From positions 24,947,093-25,011,092 of the forward strand of contig NC_061797.1 of NCBI RefSeq assembly GCF_021462225.1: a DNA stretch of 64,000 nt. Direction: 5' to 3'. Source of the DNA: Girardinichthys multiradiatus (Eukaryota; Chordata; Actinopteri; Cyprinodontiformes; Goodeidae). This document shows, piece after piece, positions 1-12,250 of this stretch. Each line of letters opens with the position of its first letter. The stretch's first letter is position 1. The notes under the pieces were generated by a model, which worked only from the letters and a program-made list of their open reading frames with translations, was not told where the DNA came from and made no database searches. The translations under genes and the position numbers were made by a program.

Positions 1-3000
1 GTATCCCTATGATTGAGTTTAACAACAATCACATATGATGAAATGAGAGTCGAATCTTTAGAGTATCAAATAAATAATGATCATTTTACATGGATAAGAT
101 GTCATGAAACAGTAAAATGAGTATATCTTCACACTCTGGAACTGAGGACTGAAGAGGCCTGTATGGAGTCACACATTAACTGTGACTGTCTTATCTTTTT
201 CAGAAGTAGAAAACTACAAGTATAATCAAAGAAAAATGTATGATGATTTTCTATTTTTCTACAATTATTAAATGTAATGAAGAGGGGTAATGTTAATCAA
301 TTGTGATGTATGAATAAAATGAAGTGATGTTTTTTTTTTTAGCTGTAACTGGTGTGAGAGCAAGAAGCAGAGAAATACTGTGTTAGAAAGCTTGAGGCTG
401 AGCAGATAAGGAGGGCACAATGGACTGAGAGCCAGAGGCAGAGTCATAACATTAGGACGGGAGGGGCAGAGGAGAGCCAGCTTCACGGGAACTGGGCATG
501 GATGGAAGATCAACGAGCAAGCTCAAGTCATAACAAGCATGGGAGCGAGAAACGAGAAGCCAGGTGCACGCTTTTTTTCGTCAGTCTGAAGTTCGAAAAA
601 CAGGCAAATGTCATAGCACCAGGACAGGAGCGGGAGTCGTGAAGGCCGACAAAACAGACGGACGTCATAACACAGGGAGCCAGCTGCGGGCTGTTTACGA
701 TTCTGTCTACGGAGGCTGGGAGACAGCACCGAAAAGTCACGGTGACCACGTAACTCAATGATGGGAAAGCTTGCCCGGCAACAGGGGATGAGCAGTGAGG
801 CTATCTGTACCATAAAAACTGTGCCAAAGAAAGAAACAGGGTTGTTTCCTCGCAGAAGACCAGCGAACAAGAACGGACGAAGAAATTAGCTACAGATGAA
901 TCAGAAGACCGGAGACGCAGCCCCTCTGACAAATTCTGCATTATAAAGAGGATCAACCCGTGTGCCCTGAGAAGAGCTGCAACTCAAAATTGAAAATCTG
1001 AATTTCATCTGTTGCATTTTTACCAAGACAACTGAAGTGAACTTGGTCAGTGAACAACTGATTGCTCTAAGTTTCAGGCTACTGGAAGTCCTGAACCAAC
1101 CTCAATTACACCTCAAAGGTTTCCTTCAACTATTCAGTCTCTGGAAGCTACCGACTTTTGAAACATATGCCAACAAAGTTTTTGTTTTAAAAATTTAAAA
1201 ATTTAAAAAATGTTTTATTTATTTATTTTTTCTTTCCAACTTGACCATCAAAACCCCGAGCATCAGCGCCTGTCCACATAGAAGATGAAAACTGAAGATT
1301 TGCCCTTCAACCAAGAAGACAATCACTAGTTGCCTACTGAAGAACTCATTCCATTCGGATCTATGGAGAGCCTCCGTCTCCAAAGCCTCTTCAGCCTGAC
1401 CCGTTTCAGCATTAGGGAAAGATAGGTTGAGTTGAATGATTTATTTCTATTATTCAAATAATTAAGTTTTGTTTATTTTTAAGCCGTTACTGACCCCTGC
1501 AAAAGCATTACTAATTAAAGAAAGCATATACATTTCTAGATTTATTGTGGGCAGTCAATTATTTGAGTCACCTTATTTTTGGGTTTTTCGTTGGTGGTAA
1601 AAAGTCTTGTTGCCTGGTTCCAAATGATTTTTGGAGGTTTTTATAGTTGCCTTAAGCCAAACTTGTTAAAACAATGCCCTTGGGGCTCGTGCCAAGACAC
1701 TAAAATCAACCTAACCCATATACCAATTGCAAGTTATAGGGAATGAGCAGTCATTAACAGAAGTGACTGTCGAGGAGTGGATGACTGCTGTGGGCTACTC
1801 GGTCGTCCAGACCACCAGTTGAAGAAGGGCGAGACTTTTGGATGCAGGCTGTTAGATGTCATTTCTCGACACCAGCTTAAACAGATTTTCCAGTAAACCT
1901 GCTTAGTAAGACCTTCCAGGTTTAGGGAAGTCTGGACCCGTTGGATGGAGAGCTGGATTGAGCAATCCCCTTAGAAATAGGGAAGTAGGAGGGAGGGGTT
2001 AGCTCATCGGACAACGAAAGTAGTCCAAACAAACATTACAATAATGAGCTTGTTGTTTGCTAGAATGGAATGCTAAAATGCAAAGCTGTACAGTACAAAA
2101 CTACATTTGTAAAAATAAATCCCAAGTGGATCCAAACTAAAGACACAACATGCAGGAATTAATCGTTATTAAATTGTTAAAGACTAGGATTGTAAAGACT
2201 CTTTCTATCTCCCAGAGAACACATTTACTACATTATTCCTTTCTTTTATTGACTGCCTGATTTGTTGCCTTTTTAACAACAATTAAAGCCTAAGGGTAAA
2301 ATTACATTTATAACTTTTACTGTTGAGGGGCCTTTGATAGAGGTCAGACTCTTTCATAAGCAGTTAAACATTAACAATGAAATACAAATCTAAAGAAAAG
2401 ATAAACTGTTAGAAAAATAAGCATGTTTGGTTACTATCCAGACGACCTGAAGGGTGGAGATAAAACATTTATTTTACACATTACCTTATGTTAAAGGTAA
2501 ATGCCATAATCTTGCAGACACAGAATATATCCATCCGATTGTGTTATTTAAAATTCTTCTTTAAATAACACAAAACAATTAAGCTGTGGTTCTTAAATGC
2601 AACAAATCATAGAACTCTGCAAGCTTAATGGTTGTATCCAGTTTGACAGGGAGAAAGCTAATTAAGATTAACCCAAAGATTTCTGATTCAAGTAGAACAT
2701 CTGTATTTAATTCAGGCATGGGATGGTACAGGACTTCGAATGAAAACCTTGAGTAAAAAGACCTTCATTTCACAGTATCTAAGCGTAAAACACAATTTAA
2801 TTGGCAACAATTGTTCCAGCTGTTATAGAAATACAATTATGTAGTGTTATTTTGATTGTGATAATTTAAATCCATGGGAAGCGCTTAATTAAAAACAGTT
2901 ATGGATACTCATCTTTAAGCTCCACAACATAACTGTATCTGTTTTTGGTAAATGGAAATATTTCCAAACAGCTGAAGTCATCTTTCTTGTGAGCAAGGAG

Positions 3001-4782
3001 AAAGCCTGTTAACCTTTTCTTTTAACCAGCTGACAAGCAGTGCACAGCAACAGCTAATGAGACATTCATTACTCTATGTCACTTTGTCTCTTTCTTTGGC
3101 AACTTATTAACAATACTTTCAACCATTAAATTGTATGACATAAAACTGGAGAACCTTTAAACCTTTAAACCATTAACCCGTGTATACCCAGGCCTAGTTT
3201 GTATACAATGTAAATATTGAAATCCCAGCAAATTCATCCTTTTGGAGCTTCTCCAAGAATATCATTCGCATTCAATCTCTAACTGATAAAATGTGTGATG
3301 CAACACAAAGTTCTGTGCTTACTGGTTTGGGTATAGGAGACCTCCCAAAATAATTGTCTTAGTTTCCCTGTTAAACATAACCTTTTGGTTCACAACTACA
3401 AAGTCAAAGTCTAATCAAATTTGCTGTTGCCCTGGTTAAGTTGAAGGGCACTGTGAATCAGTATACAGAAAACATTTTATTTGATTACAGAACATGAAAT
3501 GACCAAATCATCTACACAAGTCCAGGAGTCATCTGAATCTGCATTGTGGGGTGCATTTTTCCAATTTAATCTTGTTCCGCTGACTCACTTCTGCACTTCA
3601 AATGAGCTGCAGAAAGTGAAATGATAAGTATAATGTGTGCATGGCAGGGCAGGTGTTTATCAGCTTGCTGCCCAACAAAGATTTTCTCTTCTTCTTTTAC
3701 TATTTGACTTTTTTAAATAGAGGGTATCTCTGCATGCTTTTAAGTCCATCCTGAGTCTGTAAAGAGTCTGCCTTTCTTTAGGTCTAGAGGAGACATAAGG
3801 AGGGAGTAACTCTCTAGGTAACATGGGGGAGGAACAAGGCTTCAGCTATTCTTCTGGAGAGAAACATGTCTTTTTTAATTTGTCTTCATCTCTTCAACAC
3901 AACAATTTCAAATCCTATTACCATGCTTTAGCCTAACATATACTCCCATCCAAACAATGTCTTTTTTAGAATAGTTTTTTACACATTTCAGCTAGACAAC
4001 AGCATGTCCATCAAACACTTTTAAATTAGGCCTAGCATGCCTTCTTCCTGTCAACCACCTGGTTTTAACCCTCAGAGCTGCATAGGAAGGTGGTCACTGA
4101 TCTGAGTTAGTCTGTAGGTGTGAGGTGGGGTGTAGAGCTAACAGGGTTCTAGTTTAAACAACTGCACTGCTATCCTTCATGATTTAACGATGCTTCATTT
4201 ATGTAAGCTCCTTTCATCATGGGATATAGCCTTCTCATCTGACTGACTTGTGAACACTTTACTGCTTAAGGCATCTGTCACAACATCATGAAGATGGAGC
4301 GAGTAAAGAACTGCTCCACTCTGCATATCTTTAACATTTTGAAACATGAAAAATGAAAAATTGTAGAGCTTCAGGTTGCCCCTATTTTATGTATTATTAC
4401 ACCTCCTTCATTTTGCACTAGAAAATTACTCTTAGTTTAAAAAATTTGAGATGTTCTGTATGTGTTTCACATAAAAGAAATAGCAGTTTTGGGTCGTGGC
4501 TCAGCACAGTCTAAAGTATAGAGAATCAGAACTTTGATGTAAATAAACTCTAAAACAGAAGTGGCTACAAAATATATAAGATGAAAAAGCGTCTGACTAG
4601 TTGTTAGCTAGACTCTGATTCAGAACCTTTGTACTGCAGATACAACTGCCTGCTCTAGGTGATGTTTCCAACGGTAAATACCAAAAAATGAACAATAGCT
4701 TACTTCTAAACAGGGGATCCTGAAAGCAGTTTTGGTTTAGATGTGCAAAAAGTAAAGCTTCTGCGCTTCAGTAACACATTAC
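1..4782. other. apba2 intron with a possible old LTR retroelement at about 0.3-1.7 kb
   Basis: No exon is recognisable here. It lies between apba2 coding exon 2 and the downstream exons outside the window. Positions 440-680 hold four imperfect copies of a unit centred on GTCATAAC (about 443, 527, 610, 664). A TATA-like TTATAAAG follows at 941. At 1680-1690 there is TTGGGGCTCGT, resembling a tRNA-Pro-type primer-binding site. Just after 1740 there is a short, quickly broken frame. This suggests an LTR with the beginning of a degraded internal region, but the LTR ends were not defined. From 1.9 to 4.7 kb only AT-rich intronic sequence is seen. Confidence 0.3.
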
Positions 4783-5825
4783 CTGCTCTTGAACCCATCT
4801 CTGTCTGTCTTCAGGAGAGCGTGGATGAGACTTGATGGCCCTCTGGAGGTCAGGGTTGTTTTGGTGCATGGAGGGGATGTTCAGAGACTTGGGCCTGCTG
4901 TCGTGGCGATGGTGAACTGGTGCATAGGATGCTGCCTCAGACTTAGAATGAGGATAGTCAATTGATACAGGGTCCTGTGCCAGCTCCTCTGGGGATTGGT
5001 CAGTTCCACTGCTTAGACTCCCCATGCTCATACTCATCTTGATCTCAGCAACAATTTGATCAATGTCCTCCTCTGCCTCCTCCCCTGTCTCACCCTCCAC
5101 TACCAGCACCTTACGGCTGCGGTATGGGGAGACTCGTACAGAGTTCCCATTGTCTTCAGAAGGATAATAGTCTCCAGTGTAAGCTCTTCCATGTTTCTCC
5201 TTCTCATCACCTTCTTCGTCTTCGTCTTCATTTGGACAGCCCTCCTCACTCTCTGCCTCTTCCTCCTCTCGGTCATGCCTCTGGGTGTGGCAGGGGGTGT
5301 TTTGGATCAGAGGCTGGTGATGATGGTGGTCCAATATGGGCTCTGGGCGTCCATTGTAAATCTGTTCATCGGGATCTTGTTCAACCACCTCACAGCGGAC
5401 CTCCCCCTCCCCCTGACCCCACTCTTCCACCCTTTGCCTTTCCCGTTCTGTCCACTGCTCCTGGCTCGCCTGGCCCTCCTCAATCCATTCCTCTTGTGCC
5501 TCCTCATTTCCCTCTCTCCATTCCTCCACCACTTCTTCCTCTTCTTCCCACTCCTCTCTCACTGGCTCCTCTCTTTCATCATCTTCAACCCATTCCTCCT
5601 CTCTCAACACTCCCTCTGCCTCCTCCTCTCCCTCCTCTGCCCATCCTTCCTCAGCCTCCTGGCATTCACCAACGTGGGATCCGTGTTGCTGAATGCTACC
5701 AGAGCAGTCTCCCTGGCTGTGGTGACAGTCTCCTTGACTGCTGCAGTCCATTCCCTCCAGGTAACTGTCATCCTCAGGACAGTAGCGAATGTAATAAGTG
5801 ACTCCCTCATCTTCCTCTGCTAATC
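4783..5825 (-). CDS. apba2: apba2 second coding exon (acidic region and Munc18-interacting domain)
   Basis: The acceptor CTCTAG precedes 5825 and the donor GTAATG follows 4783. The exon joins the previous one in phase to give residues 160-507. The junction reads GLAEEDEGVTYYIRYCPEDD, the diagnostic APBA2 stretch. Residues about 217-299 are an expanded acidic tract with repeated E-E-W units. Residues about 412-425 contain EEDIDQIVAEIKMS, the Munc18-interacting domain that lets Mint proteins bind syntaxin-binding protein at synapses. The exon ends at WVQEQ, equivalent to the human site before the next exon. The PTB domain (binds the APP NPTY motif) and two PDZ domains are absent and must be encoded left of position 1. 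The open frame runs 15 bases past the donor into the intron, so that stop is not the real end. The identification is firm. Whether this is a duplicated a or b paralogue cannot be told. Confidence 0.92.
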
Positions 5826-7911
5826 CTAGAGAGGTTAATGATCAGAAACAGACAGTTGTTTGCTTTATTTCTATACACTTTAGAACCATTCCTGAATCAC
5901 TGCTACATATGATGTAGTAAATAATTTTGGGCAAAACAGTATGTACCTTTAGACACATGATTCTTCATTGGTCATTTAGGCTCGCTATCTGCTATCGTAT
6001 TGTATCTGTATTAAATTATTTTAAGTTTTTATCCTTTATTTCTGAATTTTATTTACTGAAATACAACATTATTAGGGGTGTAATGTACACAAAAATAAAG
6101 GTTTGGTATGTATTCAGGTTTTAAAGTCACGGTTCGGTACCTTTTCAGTACGTTAATTACAAAATTAAGTAATTAAGAAGAATTGGTCAGCAACAAAAAA
6201 AGACCAGCACTCAGACAGCAGTAAAAAAGATTTGGTAGGACTTGTTTTCAATGAAAAAACTAGTATTAGCAGGCATAGCCAATGTCTGGATAGATAGATT
6301 ATACAACAATATAACCACTTTAAAATGCTAATTGTTTATGTTCAGAAGATTTTGACCAAGAATAAAACGTGTTTATACATTGGAGATTCCTTTGATTTGC
6401 ATTTTATAAGATGTACAGGTTCAGGCTAATTGGAGCTACAGGTAGCCAATTTGCATGTCAAAAGATTTTTCTCTACTATCTGTGAGGTTTACTTTCAGCT
6501 TGACCTTGTTTCAGGTGAGTAATTCAGTTAAGTTCAGAGTAAGCAGTATACCTTATTGCTGTTGAAAGATGGGTATGCTAACATAAAGTTTTGTTTCAGT
6601 CCACCTTTTTTCCTCTACTGTGGTTGTATGAAAAAGTTCCCAAATAGCAAAGATTAGTGATAGCTGGGAGTTCTCTCTGTTTTGTTTTGGAGTCAATTTT
6701 TAAAGTTGCACTACTAAACGTTGCATTTTGCCCCCAGTTCCATCCATAAATGTTCTGCATGCGTTTAGTTATAAAACAACACTGTATTTGTTTGGTACAC
6801 ATGCGTACCAAATTGACAGGGTTGTATCTGACATTTTTTGTAATAGATGTATAAAATACATATCAGAGCAAATACAAAGGACCATGGAAGGAATGTAATG
6901 GGTGTACATTTTTATCTTTTTACCAATCTGAGTTAAAGCTTTCATTAAACAATGACACAGCATTCCCTTCCTACCAATTCAACACTGTAGCATACACAGT
7001 TTGAACACCAGCTACCCAAGCTGTGATATAATTTTTGGACATTGTGGAAAATTAGCTGCAACTGTGAAATACCATACAATATATTGTGGAAATATACACC
7101 CCTGCTACAGAGTCAACACAAGTGGTATCTAAATGTCAATAGCAATAAGCCAAGAGTTACATTACTTTATCACATGCTACTCTATGCAGGTGTTCTGTCT
7201 GCCCTGTTGAAGATTCCCTCACTTCTGTATGCTGAATGCTCACAGTAAACCATCTGATTCACTCCAACTTACTTTCTTTTTATTTCAGTCAATAATTATT
7301 TGACCACTTGAGGGGACTTATACAGTGTGTATAGAACATATAACTTTAAACTCCAGGTCAATAAACTGTGGAGAGAAATTAAACTTAAACCATCCTGATG
7401 CAGCAGCACAGTGGCATTCATATTTCAGCACTTGATGTTCTCCAAAATACGTTTCATATATATATGTTTAGACCCTTGTAAGAAAAACGTTTGGAGACAC
7501 CAACTTACATGGCAACATAAGAAATAGTGTAACAGCAGGTTTAGTATGTATCACATATATTAAAATTAAGCTATAAAATTGTTTGTCACATCCGTTACTG
7601 CAATTCTGAGATTGGTCAAAAACAATTCTTTTCGTATTTCCCTAGAATGAACACATTAGCTGGTCTTGTATTGCCTGCTTCATTGGAACATACTGGTGGG
7701 CTGCATTGGTTTAGGAAAGGCTTTAGTAATACATGCAAATACTGACATGTTAATTGAAAATACACTATGCACTTCTCTTATGGCTGATATATGAAAATAG
7801 AGAAATAATGATAGGTGCACTCAGTGACCAAGGTACAGAACATTTTAAAGATTTTTTATTACAAATATAAATATCTAATCATCACAGAAAGATGGTTGAG
7901 AGCACACTCAC
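5826..7911 (-). other. apba2: apba2 intron between coding exons 1 and 2
   Basis: A 2.1-kb AT-rich stretch bounded by a GTGAGT donor and a CTAG acceptor on the minus strand. No repeat or exon is recognised in it. Confidence 0.8.
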
Positions 7912-8409
7912 CATCATCATAGTCTTCCTCATCCTCTGAAGTGTTGTTTACATAGTCAGAGCTGGAGTCATCATCCAGACTGTCAGCTTCACCATGAAAG
8001 TCTGCCTGATCATGGTTGTTGCTGTCCTCACCCTCATGAGGGTGATGCTCAGGTGTTGACGGTGTAGCTGGCCGCTGATTCTCAAGCTGTGAGTCAGCAT
8101 CTTGGTTGCTATACTGTTTCATATCAACATCTACATCTTCTTCCGGATGACCGCGGCCCACATCTTGAGGCTTGGAAAATTGGGCGTTGCAGGAATGAGG
8201 AAGTGGTTTTGGATTGTGAGACTCTTTGTGGTAGCGTAGTGGGCGCTCCCGCACTGGCAGGGCTTTCAGATCCCGTGACTCTGCAGGACGAGGGGTGGGA
8301 CAGGAGGCAGGGACGGGACCAGGCATGCTGTTTCCCCCACTGGTCCCAGGCCTCTTCCTTTGGGCCATGAATTGTGGCCTATAAGCCATGCATTCTTAAT
8401 GGTTTGAAC
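7912..8409 (-). CDS. apba2: apba2 first coding exon (Mint2/X11-beta N-terminus)
   Basis: The exon starts at 8409 after a pyrimidine-rich tract ending TTTCATAG and ends at 7912 before a GTGAGT donor, in phase 1. Coding starts at the ATG at 8389-8387 and gives 159 codons plus one base. The C-terminal part contains DSSSDYVNNTSEDEEDYDDG, which closely matches the same place in vertebrate APBA2. This region precedes the Munc18-binding and PTB/PDZ parts of the adaptor. The start is uncertain. A four-codon upstream ORF (ATG at 8393) overlaps the first ATG, and the second in-frame ATG (8368, reading MAQRKRPG) looks more like the mammalian N-terminus MAHRK. The segment is longer than the human one (about 89 residues, from memory) and is rich in Pro, Ser, His and Asp, so it is probably disordered. 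Confidence 0.88.
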
Positions 8410-9342
8410 CTATGAAATGGAGAAACACAAAGAGACAGCCTGAGTGATGTCAAATTATGTTGATGCAGAATTAGTTTTGCATCCTAAAACCAAAAGTACT
8501 AATCAGTAGTATTCTGTAATAATAAATGTAATTTGGATATGCTTTAAAACAACTAAAAACTGAAACAATACTGCAAGTTTTCTTTACCAGCAAATAAACG
8601 CCCACTTTATTTTATTTTTCTGCATGTCCCACATTTTCACTGTCTAAGAATCTGATATGTTTCTGTAACCTAGGTATGGCTTCTCGTCTCCACTTCATAC
8701 ACATTTTGAGCAGCACCCTGAGTCGATTTAGCATAATTCTGTTTTTTAATTCTCAGCTCAATGTGTCACTCAGGCTAAGCTTTATAAAAGTAAACATTTA
8801 GTGTGGAGCCTCTACAAGCGTTCAGAGTCTTCTATACAAATCTGTCCTTCTGTTAATATATTATATTAGTTTAATTACCTGTCAATAACTTAAAAGATAA
8901 GAAATAGTGTAACAGCTTAAATGGTGTAGTATACATTTACATTTCACTATTCTCCATCTATTTTGTCAGGGGCCTCTCTCTCTCTGTTGTGTCATTAGGT
9001 TGCCATGAACAACTGCCCTCATAAGATATGTTGTCGCTGCTCTCTATCAGTTTTTGTTCATCCGAATTATGTTTCCAATTTCCAGAGATTAAAGTGATTA
9101 ATTAGATCTGCCCAACATGCCAGGAAACACATGTCTAAAACAAATATAAGACATTGGCACCTATGATGCAGTTTGAGGTTTCTCATAAAACACATGCATC
9201 GAGTTCACACAGATGACACAGATACTCGAGCACACCTGATGAAACAAAGCAACATGTCGCACATTTCAAACATCTCACGTTAGCTTTTCAATCCCTCCTT
9301 ATGCAGACAACGTAAAAGAATAACCTCATCTTTATGTCTTAC
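8410..9342 (-). other. apba2: apba2 intron between leader exon and first coding exon
   Basis: About 0.93 kb, bounded by the GTAAGA donor at 9342 and the pyrimidine-rich acceptor at 8410. A short CT repeat lies near 8980. Nothing else is recognised. Confidence 0.5.
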
Positions 9343-9530
9343 CTGGAGCCGGGATGTGGTAAACAATAGGTCTAGAATTTGCTGTAATAACAGCACCCCT
9401 GCTTTTCCTCCCTAATGTTGCTCCTCGCTCCTCCCATCCCCCTCTAGCTGCCCCACAGCATGCACCTCTGTAACTCCACCCTCTCTTTATCCTCGTACTA
9501 TAAACCAGCTCCATCAGTTAAGAGCTCAGC
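9343..9530 (-). other. apba2: Candidate non-coding 5' leader exon and proximal promoter of apba2
   Basis: Read on the minus strand, the segment ends CTCCAG at 9343 and is followed by GTAAGA, a consensus splice donor, about 0.93 kb upstream of the first coding exon acceptor. It is more GC-rich than its surroundings, with CpGs near 9530, and has an AT-rich TATA-like patch near 9490-9510. No long reading frame fits it, which agrees with a leader exon. The 5' boundary is only a guess because no transcript is available. Inference from position and splice signal. Confidence 0.5.
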
Positions 9531-9544
9531 CGCGCCCCAAACAA

Positions 9545-11054
9545 TTCCCTAGAGCTCAGAGTCAGGATTGGTAACTAGGGGTAACTGCATCCTCTGGGGA
9601 TTGATAACCTTTGACATCGTCTTTGTTGGATTCTTGGCTTTTAAAAATAATGCTTCACCAGCACAGTGCTATAGGGTGTTGTCCTCTCCGGGATTCACAA
9701 AACACTTAATTGTATTTTTTGTGTTTTCTGCTGATTTCTTACTATTTAGAAGGAATTACTGTGTTATTTACATCTATAGTTTACATCTATTACATCTATA
9801 GTTGCAGACAGAGGATGCACTTTCCTATTTAGGATTTCAAAGCTTCTTTACAAAATAAGCCACAGCCTCCAATTTCAAAGACCTCAATACAAATACTTTT
9901 ACAGTTTTATTGTGATTTCTTATCCTACTTTGGCCCTTAAGCTCACATTTTTAGCCCTTCTTGCAATAAAATTGAGTTTGCATATCATAGATTACTGCAG
10001 CAACTTTTATTTTATCCCCAAGGCAGCTGCTTATTGCATCCATAAACTATTGCTGAACAACTTTAATAAAGAACAAGTGATTTATGAGTTTTCTTTTTGC
10101 TTCAGATTCAGATACACAAACAGATTTTAGCTCTTTTAGCCTATAGGTCAAAGCACGACAGTTTTCTGAGACTCAGAGAGTTGTTTCTTCAGTTTTAAAA
10201 CAAAAGCACACTCAGTAAATATCGTTTCCCTTATTCTTTTCTTTTGTTTTTTTGACAAGCGGAAAACAAAACGTGAGCTGAAGAGAGAACTTCACAGGAA
10301 CAGCAGCAAATTGTTTTATTCTCAGTTTATTCTGAGATCAGTGACAGAAAACTAATTAGCTGTTTTGTCTGTCTTATTCAGTGCTACTTCAGTGTCATTC
10401 ACACTAATCACTAAAGTTCCTCCTGGCAGGCATGTGCAAATAAGCAAATCCATGATAATAAGCATAAATTAAAAGCAAGTCTGTGACAGTAAGATTGGTG
10501 CAAGTAGTCAAATATCTTTATCTATATAGAATGAATTCCTCCCCATCACTTTTTTTCACATTGGATCACTTCCTGGTTAAAGAAAGTAGTTTTGGATGAC
10601 TCAATAACCTCAACTCCACACATCTTTTGAATTCCTACTGTGGTTCGTTTATATTTCATGTTCTTATTACTCCAACTGCATTATATTGATAAGCTTCATA
10701 AGGTATATATCCATAAATAGTATTTTTAATTTTACACTTTTTATTTTCCACATTTTTTGTAAATGTCATTATCTTTAACCCTTGGAATACCTTCATTTTG
10801 TACTCTGCATGCAAAAAAATGCTTTTTCATGAATGCCACAGAAATATTACACATCAACATGTTTTTGTTTTTTTTCAATGAATGCTATTATTAACTTTAG
10901 GCCTCATTAATTAAATGCAAGTTTATAAGTACAAATTGGAATTTACATACATGGGATGGGCATATATGAGGGTATTATTAAATGCTAGTATTAGCAATTA
11001 AAGTCTCTATTTCTCTTTCTGTCAACTATGGGATGGGAGGAGATTGATTTATCC
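9545..11054. other. Gene-free stretch
   Basis: AT-rich sequence upstream of the proximal apba2 leader. No exon, repeat family or RNA gene is recognised. If the distal first exon at 42 kb belongs to apba2, this is intronic. Confidence 0.5.
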
Positions 11055-11059
11055 CATCC
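11055..11059. repeat. Target-site duplication of solo LTR (left copy)
   Basis: CATCC, repeated at 11719-11723 directly after the right LTR end. Confidence 0.75.
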
Positions 11060-11718
11060 TGTCAGGATGTGACATTTTGGACTTTGTGTTTTGTTTTGTT
11101 TACTAATTATCATATTTCTCCAGCCCCTCTGGTTAGGTTGTGTTTTCTTATTGTTTACATTTTGTTTGTTTACATCCTAGTCCTTGTGTTCTCTGCTTCC
11201 CTTCCTGTCTGTTCAGTCTGTGTGGTGTTAGGTTTCATTACTCTGTAATCTGGTTTGCTTTATGGGTTCCTTGTTCGTTCTTAGATTTGGTGTTTCTTAT
11301 GTTCCCTTCAGTTTCTCAGTTTCCTTCAGTTCATGTTTATCCCTGATTCTTATGCTTTATTTTTATCTGTGTTTATAGTTTTGTTTTAGGTCTGCTCGGT
11401 GTCTTGTTAATTACTTGTATTAGGTTCACCTGTTCCCTCTGCCTTCCTGCCTTCTCTCTGCATATTAGTTGGTTTGTTTCATTATGTTTTTGTGGGTTCC
11501 TTGCGTTACAACTCGACCCTTTATCCTCATCCCTGCCTTGAGTCTCCATGTTCCTGCAGTGTCTGTAATGTAAGTGTTTGGATCTCGACCCTGTTCAGTA
11601 CCTGCAGTGTTTTGTTACGTTTTGATTTTTTTTAATTAAAGCTGACAGACTGCTTTTTGAAATGCTGCTTCCAAGCTCTTGTCTGCGCTTCGGTCCACTC
11701 CAAAACCTCACCATGACA
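11060..11718 (+). mobile_element. Solo LTR of an LTR retrotransposon (659 bp)
   Basis: The segment begins TGTCAGGATG and ends ACCATGACA, giving TG...CA termini with the 5-bp inverted ends TGTCA/TGACA. It is flanked by a perfect 5-bp duplication CATCC at 11055-11059 and 11719-11723. An ATTAAA polyadenylation-like hexamer lies about 85 bp before the right end, so the plus orientation is likely. No internal coding region is attached, as expected after recombination between two LTRs. Related but decayed fragments are seen near 43.8-44.3 kb and 48.2-48.34 kb. Confidence 0.8.
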
Positions 11719-12164
11719 CATCCCATATCTGCAATTGAAAATTGCAACATTTTGAAATTGAAAATTTCAACATTTTGAAAAAATTTGAAATTGAAATTTT
11801 TGTTAGCTAGTAATATCTGAGCCTGTGTGTTTTACAAATTGAGAACAACATGAATTCTGATCAGTTTTTATTTTCAGCAAATTTGAAGATTTATAGTAAC
11901 TACAAATATCTTTCGTTCATAGAAAACAAATAGAAGAAAAAAATAAAAGTCACCCCTCACCGAATACTATGCTAATGGCAATAAACAAGGAATGTAACAT
12001 GAAAGAATAAATTCAGCTTTTTACAGCACAGTAATTCAACGGCCGTACAATGAGGAAAATCATTGTCTAAATATGCTCTTTAATTAATTGCAGAGTGATC
12101 TTTTTTCTAAAGATGATTCAAGTACCTATTAACTTAAAATTAGTGGCTTAAAAAAGTAGCATCT

Positions 12165-12250
12165 TGGGCTGCCGCAGCGGTAGAGTGCACGGCCCATGTA
12201 TACAGAGGCTTCAGCCCTCAACGCTGCTGTACTGCCCAAGCCCCTCAGAA
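12165..12250 (+). repeat. tRNA-derived SINE head fragment
   Basis: GGGCTGCCGCAGCGGTAGAG is an A-box-like tRNA head. It is followed by a 'cccatgt...aggctt/cagccctcaac' stretch shared with the copy at 17.38 kb. The B box and tail seen in the other copies are missing here. Confidence 0.5.

Noticed and set aside
564..870. Overlapping 65-115 codon frames on both strands near 0.5-0.9 kb
   Set aside because: They overlap each other, match no family and fall in the GC-richer part of the possible old LTR.
5056..5823. 255- and 225-codon plus-strand frames opposite apba2 exon 2
   Set aside because: They are the antisense of the Glu-rich coding exon (GAG/GAA read as CTC/TTC), which keeps frames open artificially.
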